Below, piece by piece: positions 52,577 through 61,343 of a DNA stretch of 64,000 nt. This DNA comes from Pseudomonas chlororaphis (GTDB taxonomy: Bacteria > Pseudomonadota > Gammaproteobacteria > Pseudomonadales > Pseudomonadaceae). Location: assembly GCF_003731765.1 (NCBI RefSeq), contig NZ_MOAL01000005.1, positions 124,001 through 188,000 of the forward strand. The letters run 5' to 3'. The position numbers and the translations under genes were made by a program. Below the pieces are notes generated by a model that was not told the DNA's origin, did no database searches, and saw only the letters and a program-made list of their open reading frames with translations. The stretch's first letter is position 1; every line of letters starts with the position of its first letter.

Positions 52577-53116
52577 ATGCGCCTGTTTATTGCGTTGCTG
52601 ACATCGGCCTGGGCCCTGGCTGCCCAGGCGCAGTCGCCCGACCCGGTGGCGGTCAAGGTCCAGTTGGAAAACTACTATTTCGATGCCGCTCGTCGTGGCG
52701 ATGTGGAGATGCTCAACACCTTTATCGACGCCGGGTATGCCCTCAATACCCAGGATGACAAAGGCTACACGGCCTTGATCCTGGCGGCCTATCACGGCCA
52801 GGGGCCGGCTGTGGAGCGCTTGCTGGCCGCCGGTGCCGATGCCTGCGCCCAGGATAAAAGAGGCAATACGGCGCTGATGGGCGCCATCTTCAAAGGCGAA
52901 TTACAGATTGCCCGGCGCTTGTTGGCTGCCGATTGCAGCCCCGACCAGCGTAACGCTGCCGGGCAGACGGCGGCGATGTATGCCGGCTTGTTCCAGCGCC
53001 AGGAATTGCTGGACGCCTTGGCGGCCAAGGGCGCCGACCTGCTGGCCGAAGACTCGTTGGGCAATAGCGCCGCGCGCCTGGCCGGCGGTGAAATCCGTAC
53101 CGCCGTGCCGCACTGA
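52577..53116 (+). CDS. ankB: Ankyrin-repeat periplasmic protein AnkB
   Basis: A 179-residue protein with a signal peptide (MRLFIALLTSAWALAAQAQS). About four ankyrin repeats follow (DKGYTALILAAYHGQGPAVE, RGNTALMGAIFKGELQIARR, AAGQTAAMYAGLFQRQELLD, SLGNSAARLAGG). In P. aeruginosa AnkB supports KatB activity in the periplasm. Confidence 0.9.
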   Translation: MRLFIALLTSAWALAAQAQSPDPVAVKVQLENYYFDAARRGDVEMLNTFIDAGYALNTQDDKGYTALILAAYHGQGPAVERLLAAGADACAQDKRGNTALMGAIFKGELQIARRLLAADCSPDQRNAAGQTAAMYAGLFQRQELLDALAAKGADLLAEDSLGNSAARLAGGEIRTAVPH

Positions 53117-53162
53117 TCCCGCTCCAGCTGAGCTATCATCGCGGTTTTTGCCGGGGGTTCAG

Positions 53163-54530
53163 ATGGCCAAGGCCAAGCGCATGTATGGCTGCACCGAGTG
53201 CGGCTCAACCTTTCCCAAGTGGGCCGGGCAATGCGGCGAGTGCGGGGCCTGGAACACCCTGACCGAAACCATGGTGGAAAGCGGCGGCGCTGCCGCGCCT
53301 ACGGGGCGTACCGGCTGGGCCGGGCAGCAGGCGCAGATCAAGACCCTGGCTGAAGTCAGTGTTGAGGAAATCCCTCGTTTCTCCACCGCCTCCAGCGAGC
53401 TGGATCGCGTCCTCGGCGGTGGCCTGGTGGACGGTTCGGTGGTGCTGATCGGCGGTGACCCGGGCATCGGCAAGTCGACCATTTTGTTGCAAACCCTGTG
53501 CAATCTCGCCACGCGCATGCCGGCGCTCTACGTCACCGGCGAAGAGTCCCAGCAGCAGGTGGCCATGCGTGCCCGGCGTTTGGGGCTGCCCCAGGACAAG
53601 CTGCGGGTCATGACCGAAACCTGCATCGAAACCATCATCGCCACGGCCCGCCTGGAAAAGCCCAAGGTCATGGTGATCGACTCGATCCAGACGATCTTCA
53701 CCGAACAGTTGCAGTCGGCGCCCGGCGGCGTGTCCCAGGTGCGCGAGAGTGCGGCGCTGCTGGTGCGTTACGCCAAGCAGAGCGGCACGGCGATTTTCCT
53801 GGTGGGCCACGTGACCAAAGAGGGCGCCTTGGCCGGGCCGCGGGTTCTGGAGCACATGGTCGACACCGTGTTGTATTTTGAGGGCGAGTCCGACGGCCGC
53901 CTGCGTTTGCTACGGGCGGTAAAAAACCGTTTCGGCGCAGTCAACGAGCTGGGTGTGTTCGGCATGACGGACAAGGGCCTGAAGGAAGTTTCCAACCCGT
54001 CGGCGATTTTCCTCACCCGAGCCCAGGAAGAAGTGCCGGGCAGCGTGGTCATGGCCACGTGGGAGGGCACTCGGCCGATGCTGGTGGAGGTCCAGGCCCT
54101 GGTGGATGACAGTCATCTGGCCAACCCGCGCCGGGTCACCCTCGGCCTGGACCAGAACCGGTTGGCCATGTTGCTGGCGGTGTTGCATCGCCACGGTGGC
54201 ATCCCCACCCACGACCAGGACGTGTTCCTCAACGTGGTGGGCGGGGTCAAGGTGTTGGAAACCGCGTCTGACCTGGCGTTGATGGCGGCGGTCATGTCCA
54301 GTTTGCGCAACCGCCCGCTGCCCCACGACCTGCTGGTGTTTGGCGAGGTGGGCCTGTCGGGTGAAGTGCGCCCCGTGCCCAGCGGCCAGGAGCGCCTCAA
54401 AGAGGCGGCCAAGCATGGCTTCAAACGGGCCATCGTGCCCAAGGGCAACGCACCGAAAGAGTCGCCGCCGGGCTTGCAGATCATCGCGGTGACGCGTCTG
54501 GAACAGGCGCTGGATGCACTTTTTGAATAA
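53163..54530 (+). CDS. radA: DNA repair protein RadA
   Basis: A 455-residue protein. The zinc finger is at residues 10-30 (GCTECGSTFPKWAGQCGEC). Walker A is GGDPGIGKST, Walker B is VMVIDSIQTI, and the RadA KNRFG motif is in AVKNRFGAVNELGVF. A Lon-like C-terminal domain follows. It promotes branch migration in recombination. It starts 46 bp after ankB. Confidence 0.96.
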   Translation: MAKAKRMYGCTECGSTFPKWAGQCGECGAWNTLTETMVESGGAAAPTGRTGWAGQQAQIKTLAEVSVEEIPRFSTASSELDRVLGGGLVDGSVVLIGGDPGIGKSTILLQTLCNLATRMPALYVTGEESQQQVAMRARRLGLPQDKLRVMTETCIETIIATARLEKPKVMVIDSIQTIFTEQLQSAPGGVSQVRESAALLVRYAKQSGTAIFLVGHVTKEGALAGPRVLEHMVDTVLYFEGESDGRLRLLRAVKNRFGAVNELGVFGMTDKGLKEVSNPSAIFLTRAQEEVPGSVVMATWEGTRPMLVEVQALVDDSHLANPRRVTLGLDQNRLAMLLAVLHRHGGIPTHDQDVFLNVVGGVKVLETASDLALMAAVMSSLRNRPLPHDLLVFGEVGLSGEVRPVPSGQERLKEAAKHGFKRAIVPKGNAPKESPPGLQIIAVTRLEQALDALFE

Positions 54531-54560
54531 ATCGGATTCGGCCTCAATGAAAGGAAATCA

Positions 54561-55292
54561 ATGATGGGCATAACACGCTGGGCAGTTTGCACGCTGGGGT
54601 TGGGCATGCTCTGCCACCTCGGCCTGGCGGTCGCGGAACCGGGCGAGCTGCCGGAAGGTTATCGGGTGGCGCAGCAGGTGCTGGTGGGCGATGGCTCGGT
54701 GCTTGAGGTGCTGGAAGACCTGCGCATCACCCCGCAATTGCATGCGGCCAGTTGGGGCAACTCGCTGGATGCGGAGGCGTTTGACGAGTCCGAAGACGGC
54801 GATCAGCCACCGGCCCTGGAGGCTCAGGCGCGCTGGCTGGCTGACTCGGGAGAGGTGCTGGCGCAGAAGGCCCTGGGTTATCCCTTGGCCACGGTAGAGA
54901 AGGCCCCGCTCAATGGCCTGCCGTCCCCGGTGTTTTTCCTGACCGTCGACCAGACCGCACCCATGGGCAGTTACAGCGGCCCGGCCACCGAGATCCTGAT
55001 GCCGTTGCAACATCAGCTCGACCCGGTGCTGTTTGTCTCCGAAAGCGGTGAGAAGCATCCCCTGGTGCTGGCCCAGACCGGCAAGGCTGCCTGGCAGATC
55101 GTGGCCGCCAGCGGTGGCGCCACCGAATCGATCCAGCAGGTGTCTTCGGCCTCTTCGGCGGACAACGAGGAGTTCGTCACCACCTATCGCACCTACCGTT
55201 ACCTGAACGGGCAATGGACGACCGCCGGGCGCCAGCAAGCCGGTTATTGGGACACGGAAAGCGAGTTTCCCCCGCCGGCGAATTTCCCCTGA
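54561..55292 (+). CDS. Exported hypothetical protein
   Basis: A 243-residue protein. AAGGAAATCA precedes the ATG, and a signal peptide ends near GLAVAEPGE. No known domain is recognised. The middle has a hydrophobic stretch (GLPSPVFFLTVDQTAPMGSY) and the end is proline rich. It follows radA by 30 bp and is conserved in position in Pseudomonas. Confidence 0.6.
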   Translation: MMGITRWAVCTLGLGMLCHLGLAVAEPGELPEGYRVAQQVLVGDGSVLEVLEDLRITPQLHAASWGNSLDAEAFDESEDGDQPPALEAQARWLADSGEVLAQKALGYPLATVEKAPLNGLPSPVFFLTVDQTAPMGSYSGPATEILMPLQHQLDPVLFVSESGEKHPLVLAQTGKAAWQIVAASGGATESIQQVSSASSADNEEFVTTYRTYRYLNGQWTTAGRQQAGYWDTESEFPPPANFP

Positions 55293-55310
55293 GTGAATGC
55301 GGGGTGTTGA

Positions 55311-55679
55311 TCAGATTTCGATCAGCGCCCCCAGTTCGCGCTCCAGCTCCTCCGGGTCCCCCAGGTTCAGCTCGATCAGGCGCCTGAGGTGTTCAATCGA
55401 CGCCAGGTCGATGTGCACGCAGACGAAACCCAGTTGCCCGTGGTCGTCATGGGCCAGTTGCACTTCCATGCGCACATCGGCGTCGTTGCCCAGATGAATG
55501 TCGGCTGCGAAGCTCTGGCTGGCGTCGCCCTGCCAGGGTTCGGGGCGCTGGATCAGCAAGCCCTTGAGTGACAGGTCGAGCAGTTGTACCGACCAGCGGT
55601 TGGGCCCCTGGCTCAGTTCGGTCCTGGCATCGAAGGCGATGCGTTTGAAACGGCGGCGATCAGCGTGGTGCTCGCTCAT
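55311..55679 (-). CDS. mapZ: PilZ-domain protein, MapZ-like
   Basis: A 122-residue single PilZ domain. The c-di-GMP-binding RxxxR motif is DRRRFKRIAFDA and the D/NxSxxG motif is LLDLSLKGLLI. IDLASIEHLRRLIELNLGD is the C-terminal helix. Sequence and position next to radA match P. aeruginosa PA4608 (MapZ), which controls the chemotaxis methyltransferase CheR1. Confidence 0.85.
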   Translation of the reverse strand: MSEHHADRRRFKRIAFDARTELSQGPNRWSVQLLDLSLKGLLIQRPEPWQGDASQSFAADIHLGNDADVRMEVQLAHDDHGQLGFVCVHIDLASIEHLRRLIELNLGDPEELERELGALIEI

Positions 55680-55732
55680 GGTCTGGCCCTCTGCATGGTG
55701 AAATGACTATAGACCCCGGTTTCGATCAGTCG

Positions 55733-56194
55733 CTAGAGCCAGCGCCGCACCTTGCGACAATAGTCACGGTAGCCCTCGCCGAACTGCGCCAGCAGTTGCC
55801 TCTCATCGGGCCCGATCACGCTGAGGTTCATCAGCATCAGCAAGGGCATCAGCAGCAACCAGGGCCAAAGGCTGCCCATCAGCAAGGCAATGGCGCAATA
55901 ACCCAGGGTGTCCCCCAGGTTGATCGGGTTGCGCGACACCGCAAAAGGGCCGTCGCGCAGCAGTTGCCGTGGCTGGTTGAAGTTGCTGCTGGTGGTGTGT
56001 TGCTGGCGAAAGCGCCACATGGCCCAGAACGACAACCCCTGCCCACCGACGATCAGGGCGACGGAAAGGGCTCTGATCCAGTCATTGACGAGCAGGGGCA
56101 GGGGGAGCCAGTCGGCCAGGAACAGGGCGCAGGTGATGAACAGCAAATACAGCAGGGGCGGTGGCAGTGGTGGCTGTTCGGAGGGGGCGGGCAT
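55733..56194 (-). CDS. Isoprenylcysteine-methyltransferase-like membrane protein
   Basis: A 153-residue protein with about four membrane segments. DGPFAVSRNPINLGDTLGYCAIALLMGS and FGEGYRDYCRKVRRWL are the RNPxY/GEEYxxYxxxVxRW-like motifs of the ICMT/PEMT family, found in small bacterial integral-membrane methyltransferases. The substrate is unknown. The start at 56194 is chosen over upstream open frame without similarity. Confidence 0.75.
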   Translation of the reverse strand: MPAPSEQPPLPPPLLYLLFITCALFLADWLPLPLLVNDWIRALSVALIVGGQGLSFWAMWRFRQQHTTSSNFNQPRQLLRDGPFAVSRNPINLGDTLGYCAIALLMGSLWPWLLLMPLLMLMNLSVIGPDERQLLAQFGEGYRDYCRKVRRWL

Positions 56195-56418
56195 GGCGAT
56201 ACCTGACAAGTTGCACTCAAGGTTGCGACCCTGTTCGCGCCCGGCTGGTTCAGCCGGGGTTGGGTGTGGGTTTCGAGAGTGGCGTATCGAGCCGCTTCCA
56301 AGGCGTTCCAACAACCCTCAAATTGGCAAAAGAAGGCTCTAGACCAACGTGGGGGGTGGTCTTTGGGACGGTTAGCGCTAAACTCCGTTTGGCTGTCTTT
56401 CTGTCCACCCTGGCTGGA

Positions 56419-56443
56419 ATAAAAAAATGAAAAATAATAATAG
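56419..56443 (+). promoter_or_regulatory. Hfq/Crc CA motif over the cstA start codon
   Basis: AAAAAAATGAAAAATAATAA lies within 56421-56440 and contains phased AAnAAnAA words across the ATG. In Pseudomonas such motifs are bound by Hfq and Crc to block translation of catabolic and transport genes. Confidence 0.55.
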
Positions 56444-58493
56444 CCTGCTACGCCACTTACCCTGGCTGCTGCTGGCAATCGTAGGAGCGTGCGCCCTTGG
56501 CGTAGTGGCATTGCGTCGCGGCGAGGCGATCAACGCCTTGTGGATTGTGGTCGCTGCAGTGGCCATTTATCTGGTTGCGTACCGTTACTACAGCCTGTTC
56601 ATCGCTAACAACGTGATGCAACTCGATCCACGTCGGGCCACCCCCGCCGTGCTCAACAACGATGGTCTGGACTACGTCCCTACCAACAAACACATTCTTT
56701 TCGGTCACCACTTCGCGGCGATTGCCGGTGCAGGCCCCTTGGTCGGTCCGGTGTTGGCAGCGCAGATGGGCTATCTGCCCGGTACGCTCTGGCTGATTGC
56801 CGGCGTGGTGCTGGCGGGTGCGGTACAGGATTTCATGATCCTGTTCCTTTCCACGCGTCGTAACGGTCGCTCCCTGGGGGACATGGTCCGCGAAGAAATG
56901 GGCCGGATTCCCGGGACCATTGCGCTGTTTGGCTGCTTCCTGATCATGATCATCATCCTCGCGGTGCTGTCGCTGATTGTGGTCAAGGCCTTGGCCGAGA
57001 GCCCGTGGGGCATCTTCACGGTGATGGCAACTATCCCGATCGCGATGTTCATGGGCGTGTACATGCGCTACATCCGCCCGGGCCGCATCGGTGAAATCTC
57101 CATCATCGGCGTGCTGTTGCTGCTGGGTTCGATCTGGCTGGGCGGGCAGATTGCCGCTGATCCGGTATGGGCCAAAGCCTTCACGTTCACCGGGATCCAG
57201 ATCACCTGGATGCTGGTCGGTTACGGTTTTGTGGCGGCGGTACTGCCGGTATGGCTGATCCTCGCCCCGCGCGACTACCTGTCGACCTTCCTCAAGATCG
57301 GTACCATCATCGCCCTGGCGATCGGCATCCTGATCACCATGCCCGACCTGAAAATGCCGGCGCTGACTCAATTTGTCGACGGCACTGGCCCGGTGTGGAA
57401 GGGCGGCCTGTTCCCGTTCCTGTTCATCACCATCGCCTGTGGTGCGGTTTCCGGCTTCCATGCGCTGATCTCCTCGGGCACCACGCCCAAGTTGCTGGCC
57501 AATGAGGCCCACTCGCGCTACATCGGCTACGGCGGCATGTTGATGGAGTCCTTCGTGGCCATCATGGCCATGGTCGCTGCATCGGTGATCGAGCCTGGCG
57601 TGTACTTCGCCATGAACAGCCCGGCTGCCGTGGTCGGTGCCGATGTGGTGTCTGTGGCACAAACCGTCAGCAGCTGGGGCTTCGCCATTACCCCGGAAGC
57701 GCTGCAAGCGGTCGCCCATGACATCGGTGAAACCACTATCCTGGCTCGCGCCGGCGGTGCGCCGACCCTGGCGGTCGGTATCGCGCAGATCCTGCACAGT
57801 GTGCTGCCGGGTGAAAACACCATGGCGTTCTGGTACCACTTTGCGATCCTGTTTGAAGCGCTGTTCATCCTGACCGCTGTCGACGCCGGTACCCGTGCCG
57901 GTCGATTCATGCTGCAGGACTTGCTCGGCTCCTTCGTCCCGGCCCTCAAGCGTACCGAGTCCTGGACCGCCAACCTGATTGCGACTGCAGGCTGTGTGGC
58001 GATGTGGGGTTACCTGCTGTATCAAGGCGTGATCGACCCGCTGGGTGGCATCAATACCTTGTGGCCGCTGTTCGGTATCTCCAACCAGATGCTCGCCGGT
58101 ATCGCGCTGATGCTCGCCACCGTTGTGCTGATCAAAATGAAGCGCCAACGCTACATCTGGGTGACCATGCTGCCGGCTATCTGGCTGCTGATCTGCACCA
58201 CGTCCGCAGGCTTCATCAAGCTGTTCGACGCCAACCCGGCGATCGGCTTCCTGTCGCTGGCGAAGAAATACAGCGACGCCCTGGCTAACGGGCAAATCCT
58301 GGCTCCGGCCAAGAGCATCGAGCAGATGCAGCACGTTATCTGGAACGCCTACACCAACGCCACGCTGACGGTGCTGTTCCTGCTGGTGGTCTTCAGTATC
58401 CTGTTCTATGCGCTCAAGGTCGGCGTCGCCGCCTGGGGCAATAAGCAACGGACGGATAAAGAATCGCCATTCCAGGCTGTTCCGGACGCGTAA
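56427..58493 (+). CDS. cstA: CstA family pyruvate/peptide transporter
   Basis: A 688-residue CstA protein with about 16-18 membrane segments. NKHILFGHHFAAIAGAGPLVGPVLAAQ and GTTPKLLANEAHSRYIGYGGMLMES (given in part) are typical: HILFGHHFAAIAGAGPLVGP and SGTTPKLLANEAHSRYIGYG. It imports pyruvate or related carbon-starvation substrates. ybdD follows after 15 bp. Confidence 0.93.
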   Translation: MKNNNSLLRHLPWLLLAIVGACALGVVALRRGEAINALWIVVAAVAIYLVAYRYYSLFIANNVMQLDPRRATPAVLNNDGLDYVPTNKHILFGHHFAAIAGAGPLVGPVLAAQMGYLPGTLWLIAGVVLAGAVQDFMILFLSTRRNGRSLGDMVREEMGRIPGTIALFGCFLIMIIILAVLSLIVVKALAESPWGIFTVMATIPIAMFMGVYMRYIRPGRIGEISIIGVLLLLGSIWLGGQIAADPVWAKAFTFTGIQITWMLVGYGFVAAVLPVWLILAPRDYLSTFLKIGTIIALAIGILITMPDLKMPALTQFVDGTGPVWKGGLFPFLFITIACGAVSGFHALISSGTTPKLLANEAHSRYIGYGGMLMESFVAIMAMVAASVIEPGVYFAMNSPAAVVGADVVSVAQTVSSWGFAITPEALQAVAHDIGETTILARAGGAPTLAVGIAQILHSVLPGENTMAFWYHFAILFEALFILTAVDAGTRAGRFMLQDLLGSFVPALKRTESWTANLIATAGCVAMWGYLLYQGVIDPLGGINTLWPLFGISNQMLAGIALMLATVVLIKMKRQRYIWVTMLPAIWLLICTTSAGFIKLFDANPAIGFLSLAKKYSDALANGQILAPAKSIEQMQHVIWNAYTNATLTVLFLLVVFSILFYALKVGVAAWGNKQRTDKESPFQAVPDA

Positions 58494-58508
58494 TAGAGGG
58501 TTGCGAAC

Positions 58509-58706
58509 ATGTTCAATGACTTGAGTCGCCTCGGTAAATACCTCGGTCAGGCCGCGCGCCTGATGGTCGGCATGCCCGACTACGACAACTACGTCGAGCA
58601 TATGCAAACCAAGCATCCGGACAAGCCGATGATGTCGTACGAGGCGTTCTTCCGAGAACGCCAGGAGGCACGTTACGGCGGCAAGGGCGGTCCGAAGTGC
58701 TGTTGA
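58509..58706 (+). CDS. ybdD: YbdD/YjiX family CstA partner
   Basis: A 65-residue protein: MPDYDNYVEHMQTKHPDKPM is the family signature, and it ends GGKGGPKCC. It is usually encoded next to cstA and needed for pyruvate uptake. GAGGGTTGCGAAC precedes the ATG. Confidence 0.92.
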   Translation: MFNDLSRLGKYLGQAARLMVGMPDYDNYVEHMQTKHPDKPMMSYEAFFRERQEARYGGKGGPKCC

Positions 58707-58728
58707 ACCGCAGCGTTTAAGCCACACC

Positions 58729-58798
58729 CATGTAGGAGCCCGATTTGTGGGCGATGGCGGTCTTGAGACCGTTATCGCCGGCAAGCCCGGCTCCTACA
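58729..58798. repeat. REPIN between ybdD and the G3E GTPase
   Basis: TGTAGGAGCCCGATTTGTGG and, inverted, TATCGCCGGCAAGCCCGGCT form a REP doublet. Confidence 0.85.
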
Positions 58799-58822
58799 TT
58801 TTTTTGCGTGGGAGATCCTGTT

Positions 58823-59794
58823 TTGCAAAATCCTATTCCCGTCACCGTGCTCAGCGGCTTTCTTGGCGCGGGCAAGACCACCTTGTTGCGCCATCTGCTC
58901 AAGGCCGAGCACGGCTTGAAAATCGCCGTGATCGAAAACGAATTCAGCGACGCCGGTATCGACACCCAGCTGTTGGGCGATGAGCCGGTGCAGGTGATGA
59001 CGCTGTCCAACGGCTGCGTCTGCTGCACCATCCACACCGACCTCACCAAGGCCCTGTACCTGCTGCTGGAGCGCCTGGACAGCGGTGAGATCGCCTTTGA
59101 CCGACTGGTGATCGAGTGCACCGGGCTGGCCGATCCGGCCCCTGTGGCCCAGACCTTTTTCATCGATGAAGAGCTGCGCGAGCGCTACATTCTCGACGGC
59201 ATCATTACCTTGGTGGACGCCAAGCACGCTGAGCACCATCTGACCCAGACCATCGCCCAGGCGCAGATTGGCTTTGCCGACCGTTTGCTGGTGAGCAAGC
59301 GCGACCTGGTGGACGATGCAACCTTTGATGCCTTGTGCGAGCGCCTGACCCGGATCAACCGGCGGGCAGCGATCCGCGTGGTGGACCACGGCCGTATCGA
59401 CCTGGCTGAGCTGCTGGATGTGCGCGGCTTCAACCTCAACGCCGACTTGGGCGGCGGGCTGAGCCTGCGCCCGGTGAGCAAGGCGCCCTCAGTGGACCGG
59501 ATTTCCAGCCTGGTGCTGCGCACCGAGCAGCCCCTGGACCTGGACCGCCTCAGCGAATTCATGAATGAGCTGCTGGAAGATCACGGCAAGCAATTGCTGC
59601 GCTATAAAGGCGTGCTGAGCGTGATCGACGAGCCGCGGCGCATGGTGTTCCAGGGCGTGCTCAAGCTCTATGGCTTCGATTGGGACACCGAGTGGGCCGA
59701 AGGCGAGGTGCGCGAAAGCGTGATGGTGTTCATCGCCGACGACCTGCCGGAAGAGAAGATCCGGCAGGGTTTCGAGAGGATGTTGGGGCGCTGA
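58823..59794 (+). CDS. yjiA: G3E/COG0523 family GTPase (YjiA type)
   Basis: A 323-residue protein. TTG at 58823 follows GGAG and gives MQNPIPVTVLSGFLGAGKTT. The Walker A is GFLGAGKTT, the metal-binding CxCC is SNGCVCCTI, and NKxD is represented by SKRDLV. The C-terminal COG0523 domain includes RYKGVLSVIDEPRRMVFQGV. Such proteins insert or store Zn or other metals. Downstream of cstA as in P. aeruginosa PA4604. Confidence 0.9.
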   Translation: MQNPIPVTVLSGFLGAGKTTLLRHLLKAEHGLKIAVIENEFSDAGIDTQLLGDEPVQVMTLSNGCVCCTIHTDLTKALYLLLERLDSGEIAFDRLVIECTGLADPAPVAQTFFIDEELRERYILDGIITLVDAKHAEHHLTQTIAQAQIGFADRLLVSKRDLVDDATFDALCERLTRINRRAAIRVVDHGRIDLAELLDVRGFNLNADLGGGLSLRPVSKAPSVDRISSLVLRTEQPLDLDRLSEFMNELLEDHGKQLLRYKGVLSVIDEPRRMVFQGVLKLYGFDWDTEWAEGEVRESVMVFIADDLPEEKIRQGFERMLGR

Positions 59795-59798
59795 GGTC

Positions 59799-59822
59799 TT
59801 CGCCGGCAAGCCGGCTCCTACA
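59799..59822. repeat. Single REP overlapping the GntR stop codon
   Basis: TTCGCCGGCAAGCCGGCTCC, ending TACAG, lies between the GTPase stop and the regulator. The stop codon of the GntR gene (59818-59820, minus strand) is inside the REP. Confidence 0.8.
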
Positions 59823-60513
59823 GGCTGCCTAGCAGGCGCTGTTCCAGGTGATCGAGGTGCTGATTCATCAGCGCTTCGGCCTTTTCGACATCGGCGTCCT
59901 GCACCGCATCGACAATGCTTGAGTGCTCTTGCCAGGCGCAGTAGTTGCGAGCCCGGCCCTCGAACTGGGCGATGGCCAGGGAGGTCAGCGGCACCAGGCT
60001 GCCGAGGAAGTGCGCCAAAGGAGCATTGCCGGCCACCTCGGCCAGTTGCAGATGAAACTCCCCTGACAAACGAATCGCCGGGCCGCGCTGATCACGCTCG
60101 ATGGCCTCGCGTTCGCGCGCCAGCAACTGACGCAAGGGCAGCAACTGCCTTTGTGGCTGCTGGCAGGCCAGGCGCACCAGGGTGGTTTCCGTGAGCCGCC
60201 GGGCGTGCAGGATCTGCCGGGTCTGCTCGGCATCCGGCGCTGCCACCCGTGGCCGATGATTGGGCTGCAAGATCACCACCTGTTGATGGGACAGCCGCGC
60301 CAGGACCTGGCGGATGATGCTGCGGCTGACGCCGAACGCCTGGCCCAGGTTGTCTTCGGTAAAGCGGCTGCCGGGGGCGATGCGCTGCTCGAGAATGGCG
60401 TCGAAAATCTGCGGGTAGACGTCGTCCACCAGCAGGGTGCGTTCACCGTTGTGGCGCCGGGGCAGGCTGGCGGCCAGGGTGAACGGGTTGTTTTTAAAGG
60501 CGTAGCTGACCAT
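59818..60513 (-). CDS. GntR/FCD family transcriptional regulator
   Basis: A 231-residue protein; GGAGGGG precedes ATG 60513 (MVSYAFKNNPFTL). The winged HTH is at residues 30-85 (RFTEDNLGQAFGVSRSIIRQ, VLARLSHQQVVIL). The FCD ligand domain has the metal-site His residues in GEFHLQLAEVAGN and EHSSIVDAVQDAD. It lies 37 bp after a second GntR gene in the same direction. Its last codon is formed by a REP sequence. Confidence 0.85.
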   Translation of the reverse strand: MVSYAFKNNPFTLAASLPRRHNGERTLLVDDVYPQIFDAILEQRIAPGSRFTEDNLGQAFGVSRSIIRQVLARLSHQQVVILQPNHRPRVAAPDAEQTRQILHARRLTETTLVRLACQQPQRQLLPLRQLLAREREAIERDQRGPAIRLSGEFHLQLAEVAGNAPLAHFLGSLVPLTSLAIAQFEGRARNYCAWQEHSSIVDAVQDADVEKAEALMNQHLDHLEQRLLGSL

Positions 60514-60550
60514 GGCGTGGTGTCCCCTCCGGTTGCAGACGTTCAAACCA

Positions 60551-61264
60551 TCACGGGGTTATCTGGCCCAGATGATCGTCCGGAATATTCAGTTCAATTC
60601 CCATGCGCTGGCCTTCCATCAGGATGTGCCGACGCATTTCGGCACTGGCCAGGGCGCTGTTCTTGCTGCGGATGGCACGCACCACCGCTTCGTTTTCCTG
60701 CAGCCGTTCGGCCAGGTGTTCCGGCGAGTTACGCAGGACCTGGGCGCTCTGCTTGAGGGCATTGCTGGTTTGTTGCACCACGTTCTGGAAGATCGGGTTG
60801 GAAGTCAGGGTGAACAATTCTTCGTGGAAGGCGATGTAGGCGTTCATCCCGGCTTCGCTGTCGTTGGCTTCCAGGGCTTCGCGCATGTCCATGAGGGTCA
60901 GGCGCAGTTGGCCGACTTCCTTGCTGCTGATGGATTGCGCCACCAGGCCGACGATAAAGGGCTCGAGGGTGTAGCGCAGTTGCAGCACATCCTCGAGGCT
61001 GGCGCCGGCCACGCCGCTGTCGCTGGCCGGGGTGTCATCCAGGGGCGCATCCAGTACCACCACGCCCTTGCCGGGCATGGAGCGCACCAGGCCCAGGGTT
61101 TCCAGGACCGTCACCGCTTCGCGCAGGCTAGGGCGGCTGATGCCCAGTTGTTCGGCCAGTTCGCGTTGTCCGGGCAGCATGTCGCCGGAGCGCCACTGGC
61201 CCCGGGCCAACGCGGCCCGCAGCTTTTCCACCACTGAATTTACGACTGTCGACGAGCTGATCAC
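60551..61264 (-). CDS. GntR/FCD family regulator, LldR/GlcC-like
   Basis: A 237-residue protein. The HTH is at residues 8-70 (GDMLPGQRELAEQLGISRPS, LREAVTVLETLGLV). The FCD domain follows, with LRYTLEPFIVGLVAQ and AYIAFHEELFTLT. It resembles regulators of hydroxy- or dicarboxylate use. It is 79 bp downstream of the DctA-type gene and probably binds the 21-bp repeats upstream of that gene. Confidence 0.88.
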   Translation of the reverse strand: MISSSTVVNSVVEKLRAALARGQWRSGDMLPGQRELAEQLGISRPSLREAVTVLETLGLVRSMPGKGVVVLDAPLDDTPASDSGVAGASLEDVLQLRYTLEPFIVGLVAQSISSKEVGQLRLTLMDMREALEANDSEAGMNAYIAFHEELFTLTSNPIFQNVVQQTSNALKQSAQVLRNSPEHLAERLQENEAVVRAIRSKNSALASAEMRRHILMEGQRMGIELNIPDDHLGQITP

Positions 61265-61315
61265 TGTTTACTCCATGGGTTATCGGTCATGGCGCCACGC
61301 TGGGCGCCGATGAGT

Positions 61316-61336
61316 GTGCCTGCCCGAGGCAGGCAC
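61316..61336. terminator. Hairpin between the dctA-type and gntR genes
   Basis: GTGCCTGCC-CGA-GGCAGGCAC is a nine-base-pair perfect stem 8 bp after the dctA-type stop. There is no T run, so it may only attenuate or protect the transcript. Confidence 0.5.
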
Positions 61337-61343
61337 GAACGGG

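Noticed and set aside
56457..58784. Very long open frame antisense to cstA and ybdD
   Set aside because: Extreme His/Gln/Asp bias and no domain; cstA and ybdD are certain.
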